Positions 26,401 to 36,762 of a stretch of 64,000 bases of DNA are shown here, one piece after another (within the stretch, counting starts at the first letter, position 1; each line of letters begins with the position of its first letter). The stretch is from Cunninghamia lanceolata. Its lineage: Eukaryota; Streptophyta; Pinopsida; Cupressales; Cupressaceae. A model generated the notes under the pieces. The model ran no database searches. It was not told the DNA's origin and worked only from the letters and a program-made list of their open reading frames with translations. The stretch covers positions 7,750,001 to 7,814,000 of the forward strand of contig BSBN01000860.1 in assembly GCA_027924645.1 (NCBI GenBank), read 5' to 3'. The position numbers were made by a program, and so were the translations under genes.

Positions 26401-29050
26401 TGGTGCATGCAGCAAGATAGGAAATGGGGCCGGAGTAGTTTTTATCTCACCAGGAGGTAAAACGTTCAAATACTCTTTCTTATTGACATTTGAATGCACC
26501 AATAACGTAGCTGAGTATGAAGCCCTACTCATTGGCCTAAACATAGCCACCAAATACAAAATAACAAAGTTGGCTGTCTATGGTGATTCTGAATTGGTCA
26601 TCTCCCAAGTAAGAGAAAAATATTTATCTAAGAATAAAAGATTAAGACAGTACAGAAATGCAGTTTGGGATAGTGTTGAATTATTTGATGCTTTTTCAAT
26701 CAGCTGGGTTGATAGGTCTAAAAACATCATGGCAGACTTTTTAGCAAACATTGCATTAAAGAGAGATGATGTAACATTAGGAGGGATCACAGAACTAGAA
26801 TTTAAAACTAGACCTACCATCCCTGATAATATACAGAACTGGCAAGTGTTTGATAGCGATGCTGATATAATCAATTTCTTACATTGTGCTGATTATTATG
26901 AAAATCAAGAAATTGATTTCAATGCATTTGTGGAGGAACACGATGGGAAAGAAACCCTTTTTGGCCAAGAAGTGGTTCAACTGAAGACAAATAAGATACC
27001 CAAAGGGCTTATTGCATTAGAAAAAGCATTTGATGGGCATGATAGATACAAAAAGAAAGAAACACCAGTGATACCTGAGAACCTTGAGGAAGTGAATTTG
27101 GGGACTCAAACAACTACAAAAAATGTATATATTGGAAGGAATCTTGACCAGAAAATCAGAAATAGAATCATCAATCTACTTAGGAAGTACAGGCATGTGT
27201 TTGCTTGGTCATATGATGACTTAAAGGCATATAGAGAGGATTTATTTCAACATGAGATACCACTCAAGCCAGATGCAAAACCATTCAGACAGAAACAAAG
27301 GCCGATTAATCCTACGTTGGCTCCAAAAATGCTGGAGGAACTTACAAAGTTAAGGGATGGAGCTATAATCAAACCTATTAGACATTCTTCCTGGGTCTCA
27401 AACTTAGTACCTGTCAGGAAAAAGAATGGTGACATTAGACTATGTGTGGATTTCAGAAACCTGAATAAATCTTCCCTCAAAGATAATTATCCTCTTCCCA
27501 ATATGGAGGCGATATTGCAGAAAGTTACTGGATGTGAATTGCTATCCATGATGGACGGTTTCTTCGGCTACAATCAGGTAAAGGTTAAGGAGTCTGAACA
27601 ATTTAAGATGGCATTCACCACTCCGTGGGGAACATATGTATACTTGAGAATGCCATTTGGATTAACTAATGCTGGGGCAACATTTCAAAGAGCGATGGAT
27701 GTAGCTTTTGCTGAATTGATCAATAAGATTATGATAGTATATCAAGACGACTTAACAGCATATTCAAAAAAGGTCGAAGATCATTGCACACATCTAGAAC
27801 AAATATTTGTCAAAGCCCTAGAATATGGAATATCATTGAATCCTAAAAAATGCCATTTTGCAGTAACAGAAGGAAAATTGCTTGGCCATATAGTCTCGAA
27901 GGAAGGAGTTAAAATAGATCCTGAAAGGGTGAAAGCAATTGATCAGGTCCCTATTCCAAAAAATGTAAAAGCTATACAATCATTTTTTGGTCAGATAAAT
28001 TTTGTCAGAAGATTTATACCAAATTTCGCAGAGATTGTTTGTCCTATATCAAGAATGCTGAAGAAGAACTCAGATATGAAATGGACAACAGAAACAATGG
28101 AAGCATTTGGTAACATTAAGGAGGCCATCAAGCAAGCTCCAGTCTTAATATCCCCTGACTTCGGTAAACCTTTCCAACTCTTTTCATTTGCTTCCTATCA
28201 TATAGTAGCAGCAGTGTTGTTGCAGAAAAACAATGATGGATATGAACAGCCTATCTCTTTCTTTAGCAAGTCCCTTCAGAATGCAGAGTTGAAGTATGAC
28301 ATTATTGAAAAACAGGCATATGCATTGGTAAAAGCAGTAAAAAATTTTAGACCATATTTGGTGGGGGCTAAAATCATAGCATATGTTCCTAATGCTGCAG
28401 TGAAGGATGTACTGATCCAAACTGAGGTCACCGGTAGGAGATGTAGGTGGATTAATAGGATTCAGGAATTCAACATTGAAACCCAAATCACTAAATTAGT
28501 AAGAGGACAGGGTCTTGCCAAATTGATGGCTGAAAGTAATCTAAAAGCTTCCCAGATATGTAATGTTGATGCAAGTACCAGTATTGAACACACTCCGTGG
28601 TATACTGATATAGTATATTATCTAAAACATATGAAGTGTCCTGAAGGATATGACGATAATAAAAGAAGGACACTCAAACTACAAGCTTCAAAATATGTAC
28701 TCATTGGTGGGGATCTCTATTGGAAAAATAGAGATGGTGTTCTACTATTATGCTTGGATGAATATCAATCAAAACATATTATGAAGGAGTTGCATGAAGG
28801 CATGTGCGGAGGACATTTCTCAGCAAAAACCACAGCCCACAAGATCCTGAGGGCAGGGTACTATTGGCCTAAAGTCTTTAACGATTCATACCAGTACACT
28901 AGAAAGTGTGAAGCATGCCAAAAGTTCTCAGGGAAGTTAAAGTATCAGGGGGCACTACCCTTAAAACCTATGCAAGTTGAGGCTCCATTTTATCAGTGGG
29001 GTATTGATTTTATAGGTGAAATTTCAGAGAAATCAAGTGGGGGACACTGA
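23450..29050 (+). CDS. Element 3 gag-pol: gag, protease, extra RNase H, RT, RNase H and start of integrase
   Basis: The frame has 1866 codons and starts MDGRRS, matching MQGRRS in element 4. In order it shows: a coiled-coil-like charged stretch (about 135-175); a Pro/Gln/Asn-rich region (180-290); a retrotransposon gag domain (about 304-420, with WFNSLP); a zinc knuckle C548, C551, H555, C560 (CX2CX3HX4C); and protease DSGA at 820-823. Next comes an archaeal-like RNase H at about 978-1110, with D984 in YFDGACS, AEYEALL, and D1046 in YGDSEL. RT has LCVDFRNLN near 1330 and YQDD at 1431-1434. The usual RNase H follows at about 1570-1690, with F1580 where the first catalytic Asp should be. The integrase zinc domain (about 1780-1830) and first catalytic Asp (D1853) end the frame. 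It stops at a TGA where element 4 has Ser, plausibly a decayed CGA. Confidence 0.93.
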   Translation: MDGRRSKMEGKNLQSSPPLRNISKRNVNLKHSHQNNNLDIQENDSEQNIAIHNKFTPLHDSNENLSGATDDILARYRPTPQEQRDHDAKVMRDIDRNQAEHDFKISFDQGEEIEYEFSNQGMNDNPEHQEINNQDMSDEQQEILMLRKELERYKIQEEKELLQQEIQQRKNKAKTAPPKYVPPHRGNISRNTQQNTGGFQNSHASGSHQNIIPQNPRPPPIRNTSQHMANNYPPPGQQYYRPQNQHINPHMTQHQQYAYHQPPGGYNYYPNPPPLNFPPQNLANICSQFDLTGYQLYPYPMDSTWRNMVPKFTGNNAVSTEDHIRSFNAFVQDIGMDWEDIRMRLFMMSLTEDARDWFNSLPDASINSITDFHNQFKEQYGNQYAPEFALHELISIQKYQNESVFDFNLKFSKLHNKVPHGAKLSDQAALSIYMKAFDPKTGYELRNRCPATLAEAQKVAITIENNRKVAGMVSKRDNHRNFQNPNAQQIKPEGQHRHERPRLHDMPYNTNWKDGRPIDNNRKQPYGKDTPDPLKRNMAHMAENKPWCFVCNLPHSPEYCEVAKSIQQEEMLYSYNRDNHTINMMQDTPCVVTEDYSFSEEEGYEYDVGNQKYHINMGEQQVFSDQEDSCNNKSCGQWRKPNEDEREALTVAAVAQARNTYNLRNRTTNVGQGTPGSVFIKDQNNKENNIKSSPKEPEKGDKNKMKGNQEKENTKTERNDQIITPSFDIAHAVSQVKISIPLLEMMKIDKYRSTVVKMISDTPNPKHKGFEKTTNNVHQENFKMPEVYLGDTLTKNPSQVDPFYTTLVIKNRIVRNCMIDSGAAMNIMPIAVMKELGMWVDTTYGQCYAMDNRSIPVVGIMKDVEIKLASHPEATYNIDITVVDIPPYYGMLLSRQWAAMAGGNVQLDLSYATIPVGDKEIKLCREPRYDNIIERMDRHQVNFFCDIDLGVFKVGETTPELHNTDPIHTESMKRENDLWKMYFDGACSKIGNGAGVVFISPGGKTFKYSFLLTFECTNNVAEYEALLIGLNIATKYKITKLAVYGDSELVISQVREKYLSKNKRLRQYRNAVWDSVELFDAFSISWVDRSKNIMADFLANIALKRDDVTLGGITELEFKTRPTIPDNIQNWQVFDSDADIINFLHCADYYENQEIDFNAFVEEHDGKETLFGQEVVQLKTNKIPKGLIALEKAFDGHDRYKKKETPVIPENLEEVNLGTQTTTKNVYIGRNLDQKIRNRIINLLRKYRHVFAWSYDDLKAYREDLFQHEIPLKPDAKPFRQKQRPINPTLAPKMLEELTKLRDGAIIKPIRHSSWVSNLVPVRKKNGDIRLCVDFRNLNKSSLKDNYPLPNMEAILQKVTGCELLSMMDGFFGYNQVKVKESEQFKMAFTTPWGTYVYLRMPFGLTNAGATFQRAMDVAFAELINKIMIVYQDDLTAYSKKVEDHCTHLEQIFVKALEYGISLNPKKCHFAVTEGKLLGHIVSKEGVKIDPERVKAIDQVPIPKNVKAIQSFFGQINFVRRFIPNFAEIVCPISRMLKKNSDMKWTTETMEAFGNIKEAIKQAPVLISPDFGKPFQLFSFASYHIVAAVLLQKNNDGYEQPISFFSKSLQNAELKYDIIEKQAYALVKAVKNFRPYLVGAKIIAYVPNAAVKDVLIQTEVTGRRCRWINRIQEFNIETQITKLVRGQGLAKLMAESNLKASQICNVDASTSIEHTPWYTDIVYYLKHMKCPEGYDDNKRRTLKLQASKYVLIGGDLYWKNRDGVLLLCLDEYQSKHIMKELHEGMCGGHFSAKTTAHKILRAGYYWPKVFNDSYQYTRKCEACQKFSGKLKYQGALPLKPMQVEAPFYQWGIDFIGEISEKSSGGH

Positions 29051-29854
29051 TGGATTTTAGTGGCTACTGATTACTTTACAAAATGGGTGGAAGCAATCCC
29101 AACCAAACAGGCTACAAGTAAAGTTGTGATTAATTTTCTAATGGATAACATTATATGCAGATTTGGTACTCCTGTAAGATTGATTACAGATAATGGGATG
29201 TGTTTTAGATCTGATGAATTCAAGGGTTTTTGCAATACACATGGTATCACTGTTTCTTATGCTGCTCCTTACCATCCACAAGCCAATGGACAAGCTGAAT
29301 CAAGTAATAAGAGCCTGTTGAAAATCATAAAAAGAATGTTGGATAGAAATAAGAAGGCTTGGGATTCAAAATTAAGAATGGCAGTGTGGGCTGACAGGAT
29401 TACTATAAAAAGGGCAATTGGGAGATCCCCTTATGAATTGGTATATGGAACCCAAGCAAGGTTACCATTAGAAAATCTTATACCAGTATACAAATTCATT
29501 CTTCAGGAAAACTTGAATATCCCTGAACCAATGGAGGAAAGGTTGGAACAATTGGCAGAGCTTGATGAAACAAGAAGAATAGCTCAGAGACAGAATATTA
29601 AATTACAATCACAGGTAAAATATCTCTTTGACAAGAAGGCCAGAGAAAGAAAGTTTGAAATAAATGATCTGGTACTAATGTGGAATGCAAGATATCAGGA
29701 CAAAGGAAAACATGGAAAATTTGAAGCCCTGTGGTTGGGTCCTTTTGTTATCACTGGCAAGGGAGGTGATGATTCTTACTATGTACAGAATATGTCAGGA
29801 GATGAGCAGGAATTGCCTGTACATGGGCAATACTTGAAGCAGTTCTTTTCATAA
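29051..29854 (+). CDS. Element 3 integrase, remainder after the internal stop (same frame)
   Basis: This continues the upstream frame with no shift. The first ATG after the stop is at 29060 and gives 264 residues. Counted from it, the catalytic D44 (ITDNG) and E80 (QAESSNK) are 35 residues apart, the classical D35E spacing. The C-terminal part has GKHGKFEALWLGPFVI and ends ELPVHGQYLKQFFS with no chromodomain. Because the first catalytic Asp lies before the stop, this copy cannot make active integrase unless the stop is read through. Only one mutation separates it from an intact polyprotein. Confidence 0.9.
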   Translation, partial: WILVATDYFTKWVEAIPTKQATSKVVINFLMDNIICRFGTPVRLITDNGMCFRSDEFKGFCNTHGITVSYAAPYHPQANGQAESSNKSLLKIIKRMLDRNKKAWDSKLRMAVWADRITIKRAIGRSPYELVYGTQARLPLENLIPVYKFILQENLNIPEPMEERLEQLAELDETRRIAQRQNIKLQSQVKYLFDKKARERKFEINDLVLMWNARYQDKGKHGKFEALWLGPFVITGKGGDDSYYVQNMSGDEQELPVHGQYLKQFFS

Positions 29855-30093
29855 ACATGTACAAAGAGAATTGAGTGTTGCCAGTGCATGGACAACATTC
29901 AAATAATTCTCAAAAATATCTTATTCCATGCACAGTAGTCTAGGAATCATTCCCGCTCCCCATCATTTGTTCCTTTCCTTTTCCCAGTTTCATAAAAACC
30001 TCACCCCAAAATAATAAAATATGTGGTCTACTCCCCCAGGAGATCTGGATCCTTGTTATACTCACAAGGAGTATACATCCCAGACAGAGCCAC
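29855..30093 (+). other. Element 3 3' untranslated region
   Basis: No frame is present. The end reads CAGAGCCAC directly before the LTR, and the usual long purine tract is absent. Element 4 has GGAGCCAC in the same place. A shared GGTCTAC...TCTGG block lies about 50-75 bp upstream in both. Confidence 0.6.
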
Positions 30094-32060
30094 TGTTAGC
30101 ACAGTAAAAATTTGAAATTTTTACTATCTCCTTAATCCATCATATTTGAATAAACCCTGAAGAATATCCTAAAAAGACCACAATAAAAGATTTTTGTATC
30201 TCACAAGATGTCTATGGATGAGCAGTGCCAAATTTCATCAAAATCAATCCATCGGCAAGAGGTTGTGTTGCTTACACCGATACACTATGAATCGTTTGAA
30301 AACAACCATTGGCATGAAAATAGGGATCGGAAGAGGAATTATGGAAGTCACCGATGGAGTAAGTGATACCGATGACCTTACATTGGCAAGAAAGATAAGT
30401 GGTCATACCGATCGGTATGACAGATATCTATCGGATGATTTTTTAAAAGATACCCCGACGGTATATATCATACCGATAAAGCACTTCGGCAAGAGTTTTA
30501 CCGAACATCCTGTGGGGGTAACGAAGAAAATAGTCATCGGTGAGAAATAAACTATCGAGATAGAGAACAAGTAAGCCTCCGATGATTAAGAGTCTTGGCG
30601 ATAAGAAAGCCATCGGCGAGACTCACAGCGAAACACCTCTATCGGGATAACTTGACATATCGGAACAAAAGAACCAGGTCTTGCCGATTCACAAGTCACG
30701 GTGATCAAAAGGTGTCAGTAACACTTTACTAAACTTTGCCTGATGAAGGATATGAAAAGAATCATCGGGGAGATGATTTGGATCGAGATATCTTGAGAAA
30801 GCTATCCCGATAGTGTATGTCATTCCGATAAAGATAAAGCCTCTGCATCTAAAGAAGCTTGCAAACAATTAGAGGAGATGGTTACTCTTGATGTAATTAC
30901 CAGAAGTGCTATTGAGCTTACTGATTCTCACTGTGATCAAGAGTACCTAGATCATCTGGCTAAAGTTTATTTATGGCTGAATAGAGCCTAATTACGCTTA
31001 TGTAATTATTGTTAATACTTGTTAAGTTCCTAAGAGACTTATTGAAGAGTTGTATCTCTTCATAGAAATATCTATATAAGTTTAAACAATCGATGCTGAA
31101 AAGATCATCAGCAGTAGAAGATATTCACATATACATAATATACAATATTCCAAAATGACTATGTTGCATATTTTATTTGAAGAAGAAGTTTGAAGTTCTC
31201 TGATTCAGTATTTCTACTTTGGTATCAGTTATTTGTTGAAATTATTCAATTGTGTGGCTGTCTCCATTTCTGCATTTCCCTGTTATTCAGATTAAGATAT
31301 CAAGTATATGTTTAATCTGTCAGTACACATTTGCTGTATCTGTGTGATTAATTTGGTTGGTGTCCATCTGAGGAATTAAACCCTTCTGATTTATTCACAG
31401 TAGCCTGGAAGTAGTAAGTTGGGATTACTAAGTAGAGCCATATAACTAGGATTGCCATTCTGTCTCCAGTAAAATATTATCTGTTAATCTTGTCCATTCA
31501 TTTCATTTGGTTCCTTCAAGTAAGGATTAAAATACCTTCTGGTGAATTATAAGATATCTGATTTTATTTGGTTGGATTATCAAGAAGAGTCTGTCAGTCA
31601 TTTACTTGCACGTTTATACAAGCTATAAACCAAAATTGTGCCAAATAACTAGAATTATTACCATTAAGAAACTCCTGGTCTTAGTCCTTCAAATTGACTC
31701 TGTTACCCAACAAGGCACTAGTCTCATTCAACTCGTTAATTAAAACCTTTTACCTTGATATTGCTTATACAATTTCTGCCAATCACTTATTAAACATTAC
31801 ACATAGAATTAATTAGTCAGTTGTTTCATCTATTCTACATCCTATGCCATTGTAGATAGATATAGTTAGTCCACTCATCCACACTCAGACTGCTTTAATA
31901 TTTCAAGGTTCACCCACCTAGGTGTAGCAGGACCTAAAGTGTAGGAAATCATCAAACCGTGAAGGTTGATTTCGTCAAGTTAGTTCAAAAACGTTGCAAA
32001 TCCAAACATAGAGCCTGGCATCCTCTTAGGATTTGCAACCTGCATTTTTGAGACCTAACA
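30094..32060 (+). repeat. Element 3 3' LTR
   Basis: It is 1967 bp and matches the 5' LTR with about 19 substitutions, all transitions. It lacks one 34-bp unit present in the 5' copy. The 20-bp palindrome is at 30402-30421. Several CCGAT motifs have decayed to CTGAT or CATTGG forms. Confidence 0.95.
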
Positions 32061-32065
32061 AGCTC
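32061..32065. repeat. Target site duplication of element 3, right copy (agctc)
   Basis: Identical to 21261-21265. Confidence 0.95.
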
Positions 32066-32926
32066 TTTTCATATCTTTTCTTGTATGGTTGATTATTAGG
32101 AGTTCCATTAAACCTCTTGCAACTTTTATCACGATAAGCTGAGATAGATTTCAACTTTTGCTCTTGCTTGATCGCCTTCTCGTACACTTGATCCATTGTT
32201 GTGGGACCATGCACGTCCACTTCACCACCAATTTGAGCATTTAAGCCCATGATGAATTTTCTGATCCTGAATTTCTCATCCTTTTGGTACTAAGGAACAT
32301 ACTTCAAGAGTCAAGTGAATTTTTCTCCATATTCCACCACTGTCATATCTCCTTGATGAATATTCTAAAAATCAGTCAGTTTCTGATCAAAATAGAGTTA
32401 TGGTAACCATCTCTTGTGAAAGAGTTCCACAAACTCATCCCAAGCTACCCTTAGAGAGCTTAAATTCAATTCCATCTTCTTATTCATCCACCAGGTGGAT
32501 GCTTCTCCTACCAGTTGGAATGCTCCCCATACTGCCTTGGTCATCTCTGAGTAAATTTCTTATCTCAAAATATTTTTCCATCTCTATTAACCAAGCTTCT
32601 ACAGTATCTCCAGTCTTTATCCCATCAAATTTTGGAGGAGTAACCTTCTTCATATCCTTTGAGAGCTCTGAGGTCAATCTATCTGTTGCCTCTTTATGAG
32701 GTTTTGTACTTTTACTTTGATCTTCATAATTTTCTCCGCTTTCACCATGAGAGTTTTCACCTCCTCCCTCAGTATTCCCTTTATCATCCACCTTCTTTTC
32801 CAAATTACCCAGTCTTTTCTTGGTTTCCTCAAGCATGGTTATGATTTGGTCTAGCTTATTATTTGGTGGGTGGTTTTCCTCTTCACTTTCTCCTTGGTTA
32901 GTGCTTGTCTGAACCATGTTTATCAA
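32066..32926 (-). pseudogene. Element 2 gag, N-terminal and capsid part (right piece)
   Basis: At 32480-32926 the frame starts MINMVQTSTNQGE and contains a coiled-coil-like charged stretch (LDQIITMLEETKKRLGNLEKK). It then reads the capsid start PPKFDGIKTGDTVEAWLIEMEKYF. After a frameshift near 32480 the region to 32250 includes an LNAQIGGEVDVHGP motif typical of the gag C-terminal half. The gene is cut by element 3 and resumes at 21260. Confidence 0.85.
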
Positions 32927-33135
32927 TTTCTCACACCTGAGAATATTGAGTTGTCCATTAGTTCATGATTATAATGTATCGCATTAAATCAAAACATAAT
33001 AAGCTCAATTTAAACAATAGTTTGGCACAAAAAACAACTCTTTTTTTAAATTTCATTTCAAAAGTAAAGAGTATTCTTCATTTATACAAGAAATGACTTC
33101 AAACATCGTTCTCAAGAGGAGTATATCCTTCAAAC

Positions 33136-33492
33136 TCATTTTTCAAATACATAATCTCGAGGTATATAACCCTCTGACTCACTATCGGACCTAACTTCGA
33201 TGATCCCAACAGTTGGGGGTATGCGGGGATCTCGCCTAACCATAGTTGTTTCCTCATTTGACATATACTCTATGATTTTGGCAGTGATCTTAACTCTTTC
33301 CATGTTTTCCCTTCTCACTCACTTAATTCGAGTTAATGCAGTCGCCAGAGTTTTAGTATCACTTAACCAAATGTCACTCTCATAATTGTTTCCCTCAAAG
33401 GTTTTGATAATGGCCTCATGTTCTCTTTTTGCTTTAAGGAAATGTTGACTCGAATTAACAGACTTTTTTGCTGTTTTCTTAAGACGTACCAT
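33136..33492 (-). pseudogene. Short upstream frame between primer site and gag in element 2
   Basis: Starting at 33492 the minus strand reads MVRLKKTAKKSVNSS, a basic N-terminus. It continues for about 118 codons to 33136 with one TGA (LTRIK-stop-VRREN), which could be a decayed CGA. It lies in the leader, upstream of gag. It may be an extra leader-encoded protein or an N-terminal gag extension. I recognise no domain. Confidence 0.45.
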
Positions 33493-33585
33493 CCTAGCAC
33501 ATAAATTTTAAAACATTAGCTAACCACATAATGTTGACTACATGCAAGCATAGTGGTCTCATAAGCCCTAGTGCTGAACCTGGTA

Positions 33586-33597
33586 GCTCTGATACTA
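33586..33597 (-). promoter_or_regulatory. Element 2 primer binding site, tRNA-iMet type
   Basis: The reverse complement TAGTATCAGAGC differs by one base (G to A) from the initiator tRNA-Met site. It sits two bases from the LTR start at 33600. Confidence 0.8.
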
Positions 33598-33599
33598 TA

Positions 33600-36500
33600 T
33601 GTAACATCCACGTTCTAAAAACATAGTAAAACCACAAAGTTTACCATGGAGTAATTCAACAAGGTAAAAATGAGATAGAGAAATTTTTTTCTTTTATTCA
33701 ACATATAATCAAGTAACTACAATTACAAGATTTTCTCAATACAAAATACAATAAACCATATTGTCTTTCTCAATTACAATGTATACAAGTGTAACTCAAT
33801 TATATATACAAATTTTGGAATAAATATTGCTTCTAAATATCTAAAATCTTCATCACAAGTCCTAGCATGATTCCTGCTTGGAGAGAGAGTAGCTTTCTAG
33901 TGATTTACCTCCATCCACAGACCGGCAGTCTCCCACACATCTTCCACATAGGAAGTGGCCCTACCCTTCACGAGGAATATAGACCTAAGGTGACCAGTGG
34001 TAATTTGCCTTTCCCAAGTACATAGTGTTGTATCCTACTCAACTCTATCAACCATACAACCCTAGATACCCTCTAGCTAAGTATGATTTCTGATAGGATG
34101 AGCAATCTGGATACAGTGAACCGATAATGCATGCAGAAAACAAATGCATTACTTTGGCCAAAGTTTTTAATATCAATAACATTCAAAATGAACGTGGTCA
34201 TTGTGTTCAACCACCCCTACTTGACTTGGATACTGTCATATTCTCGCAGTTATTCACACCGACTACTTTTACGTAAAGGTTTAATCATCTTGTCATGATA
34301 ATAGTTTTCTTGACTTAGATAAGTCTAAATGACATAACTATTCAGTTGGGTTCATAATCAAATCTAGGGTTTTAAAACAACCCTTGAATATTACGATATT
34401 TCAATATATATCATATCTCATTTCTATAAGGCTAAGGTTCATAATCAACTTTAGGGTTTAACTCAACCATGGTGAAGAATACTATAATTCTTGTGAAGAT
34501 ATTAACTTCTATTCAAAGGAATATGAATACCTTTCAAATTACCTCTACATGATGTTATTAACCATTACTACATATATACTCATATATGCTTTTATACAAG
34601 GTTGTTTCTATATAGACATAGTCTATTTCCACATAATGGTTTACTATAGCTATACTCATCAAGATTACTAGTATAGACATTAAGAAGATCTTTTCAAATT
34701 TATCCCATTTATCTACTATCTTTGGTTCTTCTACCATTCAATAGATTATACCAAAGTTACCATAGACCACCAAGAATCTAAGTTCTTTAGTTAAGATGTC
34801 ATTTTCAACATATATATATATATATATAAACTAAACAAGGAAAAGCTTTAAAATAATATTACCCCGACTCAAGGTCTAAACTATTCTACCCAAAACTAAG
34901 AGTATACTATCAAAGTTCAATCATCTCTAATAAAATTCAAGAGTCTATTGTTTGGTTATCTCACAATCATTTCATTGGCTTGCTACAAACTTATTTAATA
35001 AGAAGACTATTTTTCAAGCTTATGACAACTATGACAACCTCCTTCTAAGATGTTCATTTATCTTCCATTCTATGATTTCATATGATTAACAGTTTAAAAT
35101 CAATAAATAAATGCTCGATTCAGAATACTATGACAAGTATTCACTTGTATTACCAAGCATCGGCCTTATAATTTGCATTCGTTGCCTTAATGATTTCAGA
35201 AATAGATCAAAATAATTTACTTAAAATGTTATCTGCATTTCCCTAAATTGACACTTAATAGTTTTTGACTGAATACACAAAGCATACAGGAGGTTATACC
35301 TCTGACATTCTCACATAATCACCCAAGACACAATAATGGACAGTCTAAAAAGAATTAGTTGATTTCCTCATTGTTAATAAACACATGAAACTGAGGGATA
35401 CCTGGTAATCGACGGTCTTGAGTTGGTAATATGTGCAAATAAGACACAAAGGTTGACTCTTCTGGCTACATATTTCCTCTCTCCTTTAGCCACAATTCTT
35501 CTTTTTGTATTTGATTGATACTTCCCTCTCAAATTTTTAACCTTTTTTAACATATCCCCAATGGCTCAACTGAGTCATTGTTATTAATGGCTCAGGCACT
35601 ACTCCTATAGAGTCACCTTACTTCGCACCTCCACTTTGATACAGTTGTAAACTTTAATGAATGCAAAACAGTCCATAACGATTTAGTCTTAACTGACACC
35701 AAGTTTTAAGCAAAGTTCCCACATGTCAATGGGAGATAGTCGTTCCATGGTTCATCGGTTGTGGTGGTTAATACCATAGTACTCCTCCTTTGAATGAGGC
35801 CGACACATCACTTAAACTCTGATGATCATTAAATGATCACTAATAAGTGGTTCGATCCACCACTAATATTATTGAAGACTCTCCTAAATGTAAGCCTTCG
35901 ACTACCCAAGCATAACATTATTGACTCATTATGAGGTATTATCCCCGCTTGATGCATATGCATTTACATATTTGATTACATCAAATATGATTCGCATAAC
36001 ATCGCCTCTATATTAGATAGTTATGGTTTAATCAATAAAATGATAATATTTAAACAAAGGATTGCAGATATTGTGATTGGGTTGAGCTTATCTCCCCATC
36101 ACAATCCATCGACAATATTCATGTCTTCTTAACTTGACAAAAACATCTTAATGTTAAGAATCATTTGTAACACCTCAAGTGACTTAATAATAATAAGAGA
36201 ACCATTTTATGACAATAACGTCGTAATTTTTACGTTAAACGTAAATGGTCACGGTTCATACACAAATGATGTCGTTTACGTTACTAACGACTATGACAAC
36301 TTACTACGACTTACAAAGATTTACAAGGTATCAACTACCTGTCAATTGGGTTCCAAAAGTAAACTGACAAGACAAGACTTACCTATTACAACACATTGGT
36401 TCACATTTTTGTTAAACACTTATACTCGATTTGGCAAATAAACCACTCGTAACCTGAGGTCTATATTCCTCTCCTCGAAAGATACTCTCTCTCTTTTCTC

Positions 36501-36762
36501 CGAGTGTCATCTGAAAACCTGTAACCCTGTATCAAACTTGTTACCAAACAAATTATGATCAATGCATCATTATTCAAATAATAAATCAAATCTCATAATG
36601 CAAATATTAAATCGATAATAACATAATCATTTCTATAATTTCATAAATGACATTCAATATAATCCATATCTTTCCTTGTTATTAATCTAAACATCATAAT
36701 AAAATTACTTATGTCCAAGTAAAAGTAAAAAGTATAGCAAGACAAAAATTGGGGATGTAACA
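33600..36762 (-). repeat. Element 2 5' LTR, 3163 bp
   Basis: It is bounded by the primer site on the left and by the end shared with the 3' LTR on the right. The ends are near-inverted (TGTAACATCC against TGTTACATCC). The content is AT-rich with a short TA run at 34808-34828 and no gene. Confidence 0.8.

Larger units (their letters stand above)
21266..32060 (+). mobile_element. Element 3: young Tat-type Ty3/gypsy retrotransposon
   Basis: This complete 10.8-kb element is flanked by agctc duplications. Its LTRs (2001 and 1967 bp, TGTTAG...CTAACA) differ by about 19 substitutions plus one 34-bp duplication, roughly 1%. The primer site follows the 5' LTR. One reading frame encodes gag, protease, an extra RNase H, RT, a second RNase H and integrase, with a single stop. 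There is no chromodomain. The extra RNase H and the primer site starting TGGCGACTC place it with the Tat group of non-chromoviruses. It inserted into gag of element 2. Confidence 0.93.
17865..36762 (-). mobile_element. Element 2: old Ty3/gypsy chromovirus, minus strand, interrupted by element 3
   Basis: The internal region runs right to left from the primer site (33586-33597) through a short upstream frame, gag, protease, RT, integrase and chromodomain to a purine tract at 18373-18388. Element 3 splits gag between 21265 and 32061. The left LTR is cut at 17865 by element 1 and the right LTR is complete (33600-36762). LTR copies differ by roughly 7-9% in the part compared, mostly transitions, making this the oldest Ty3 element here. 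The right flank is a copia RNase H coding sequence, so element 2 inserted into that copia element. Confidence 0.85.

Noticed and set aside
36167..36762. Considered as the whole right LTR of element 2 because it starts TGTAACACC
   Set aside because: The primer site at 33586-33597 places the LTR start at 33600. The left homology stops only because element 1 inserted there.
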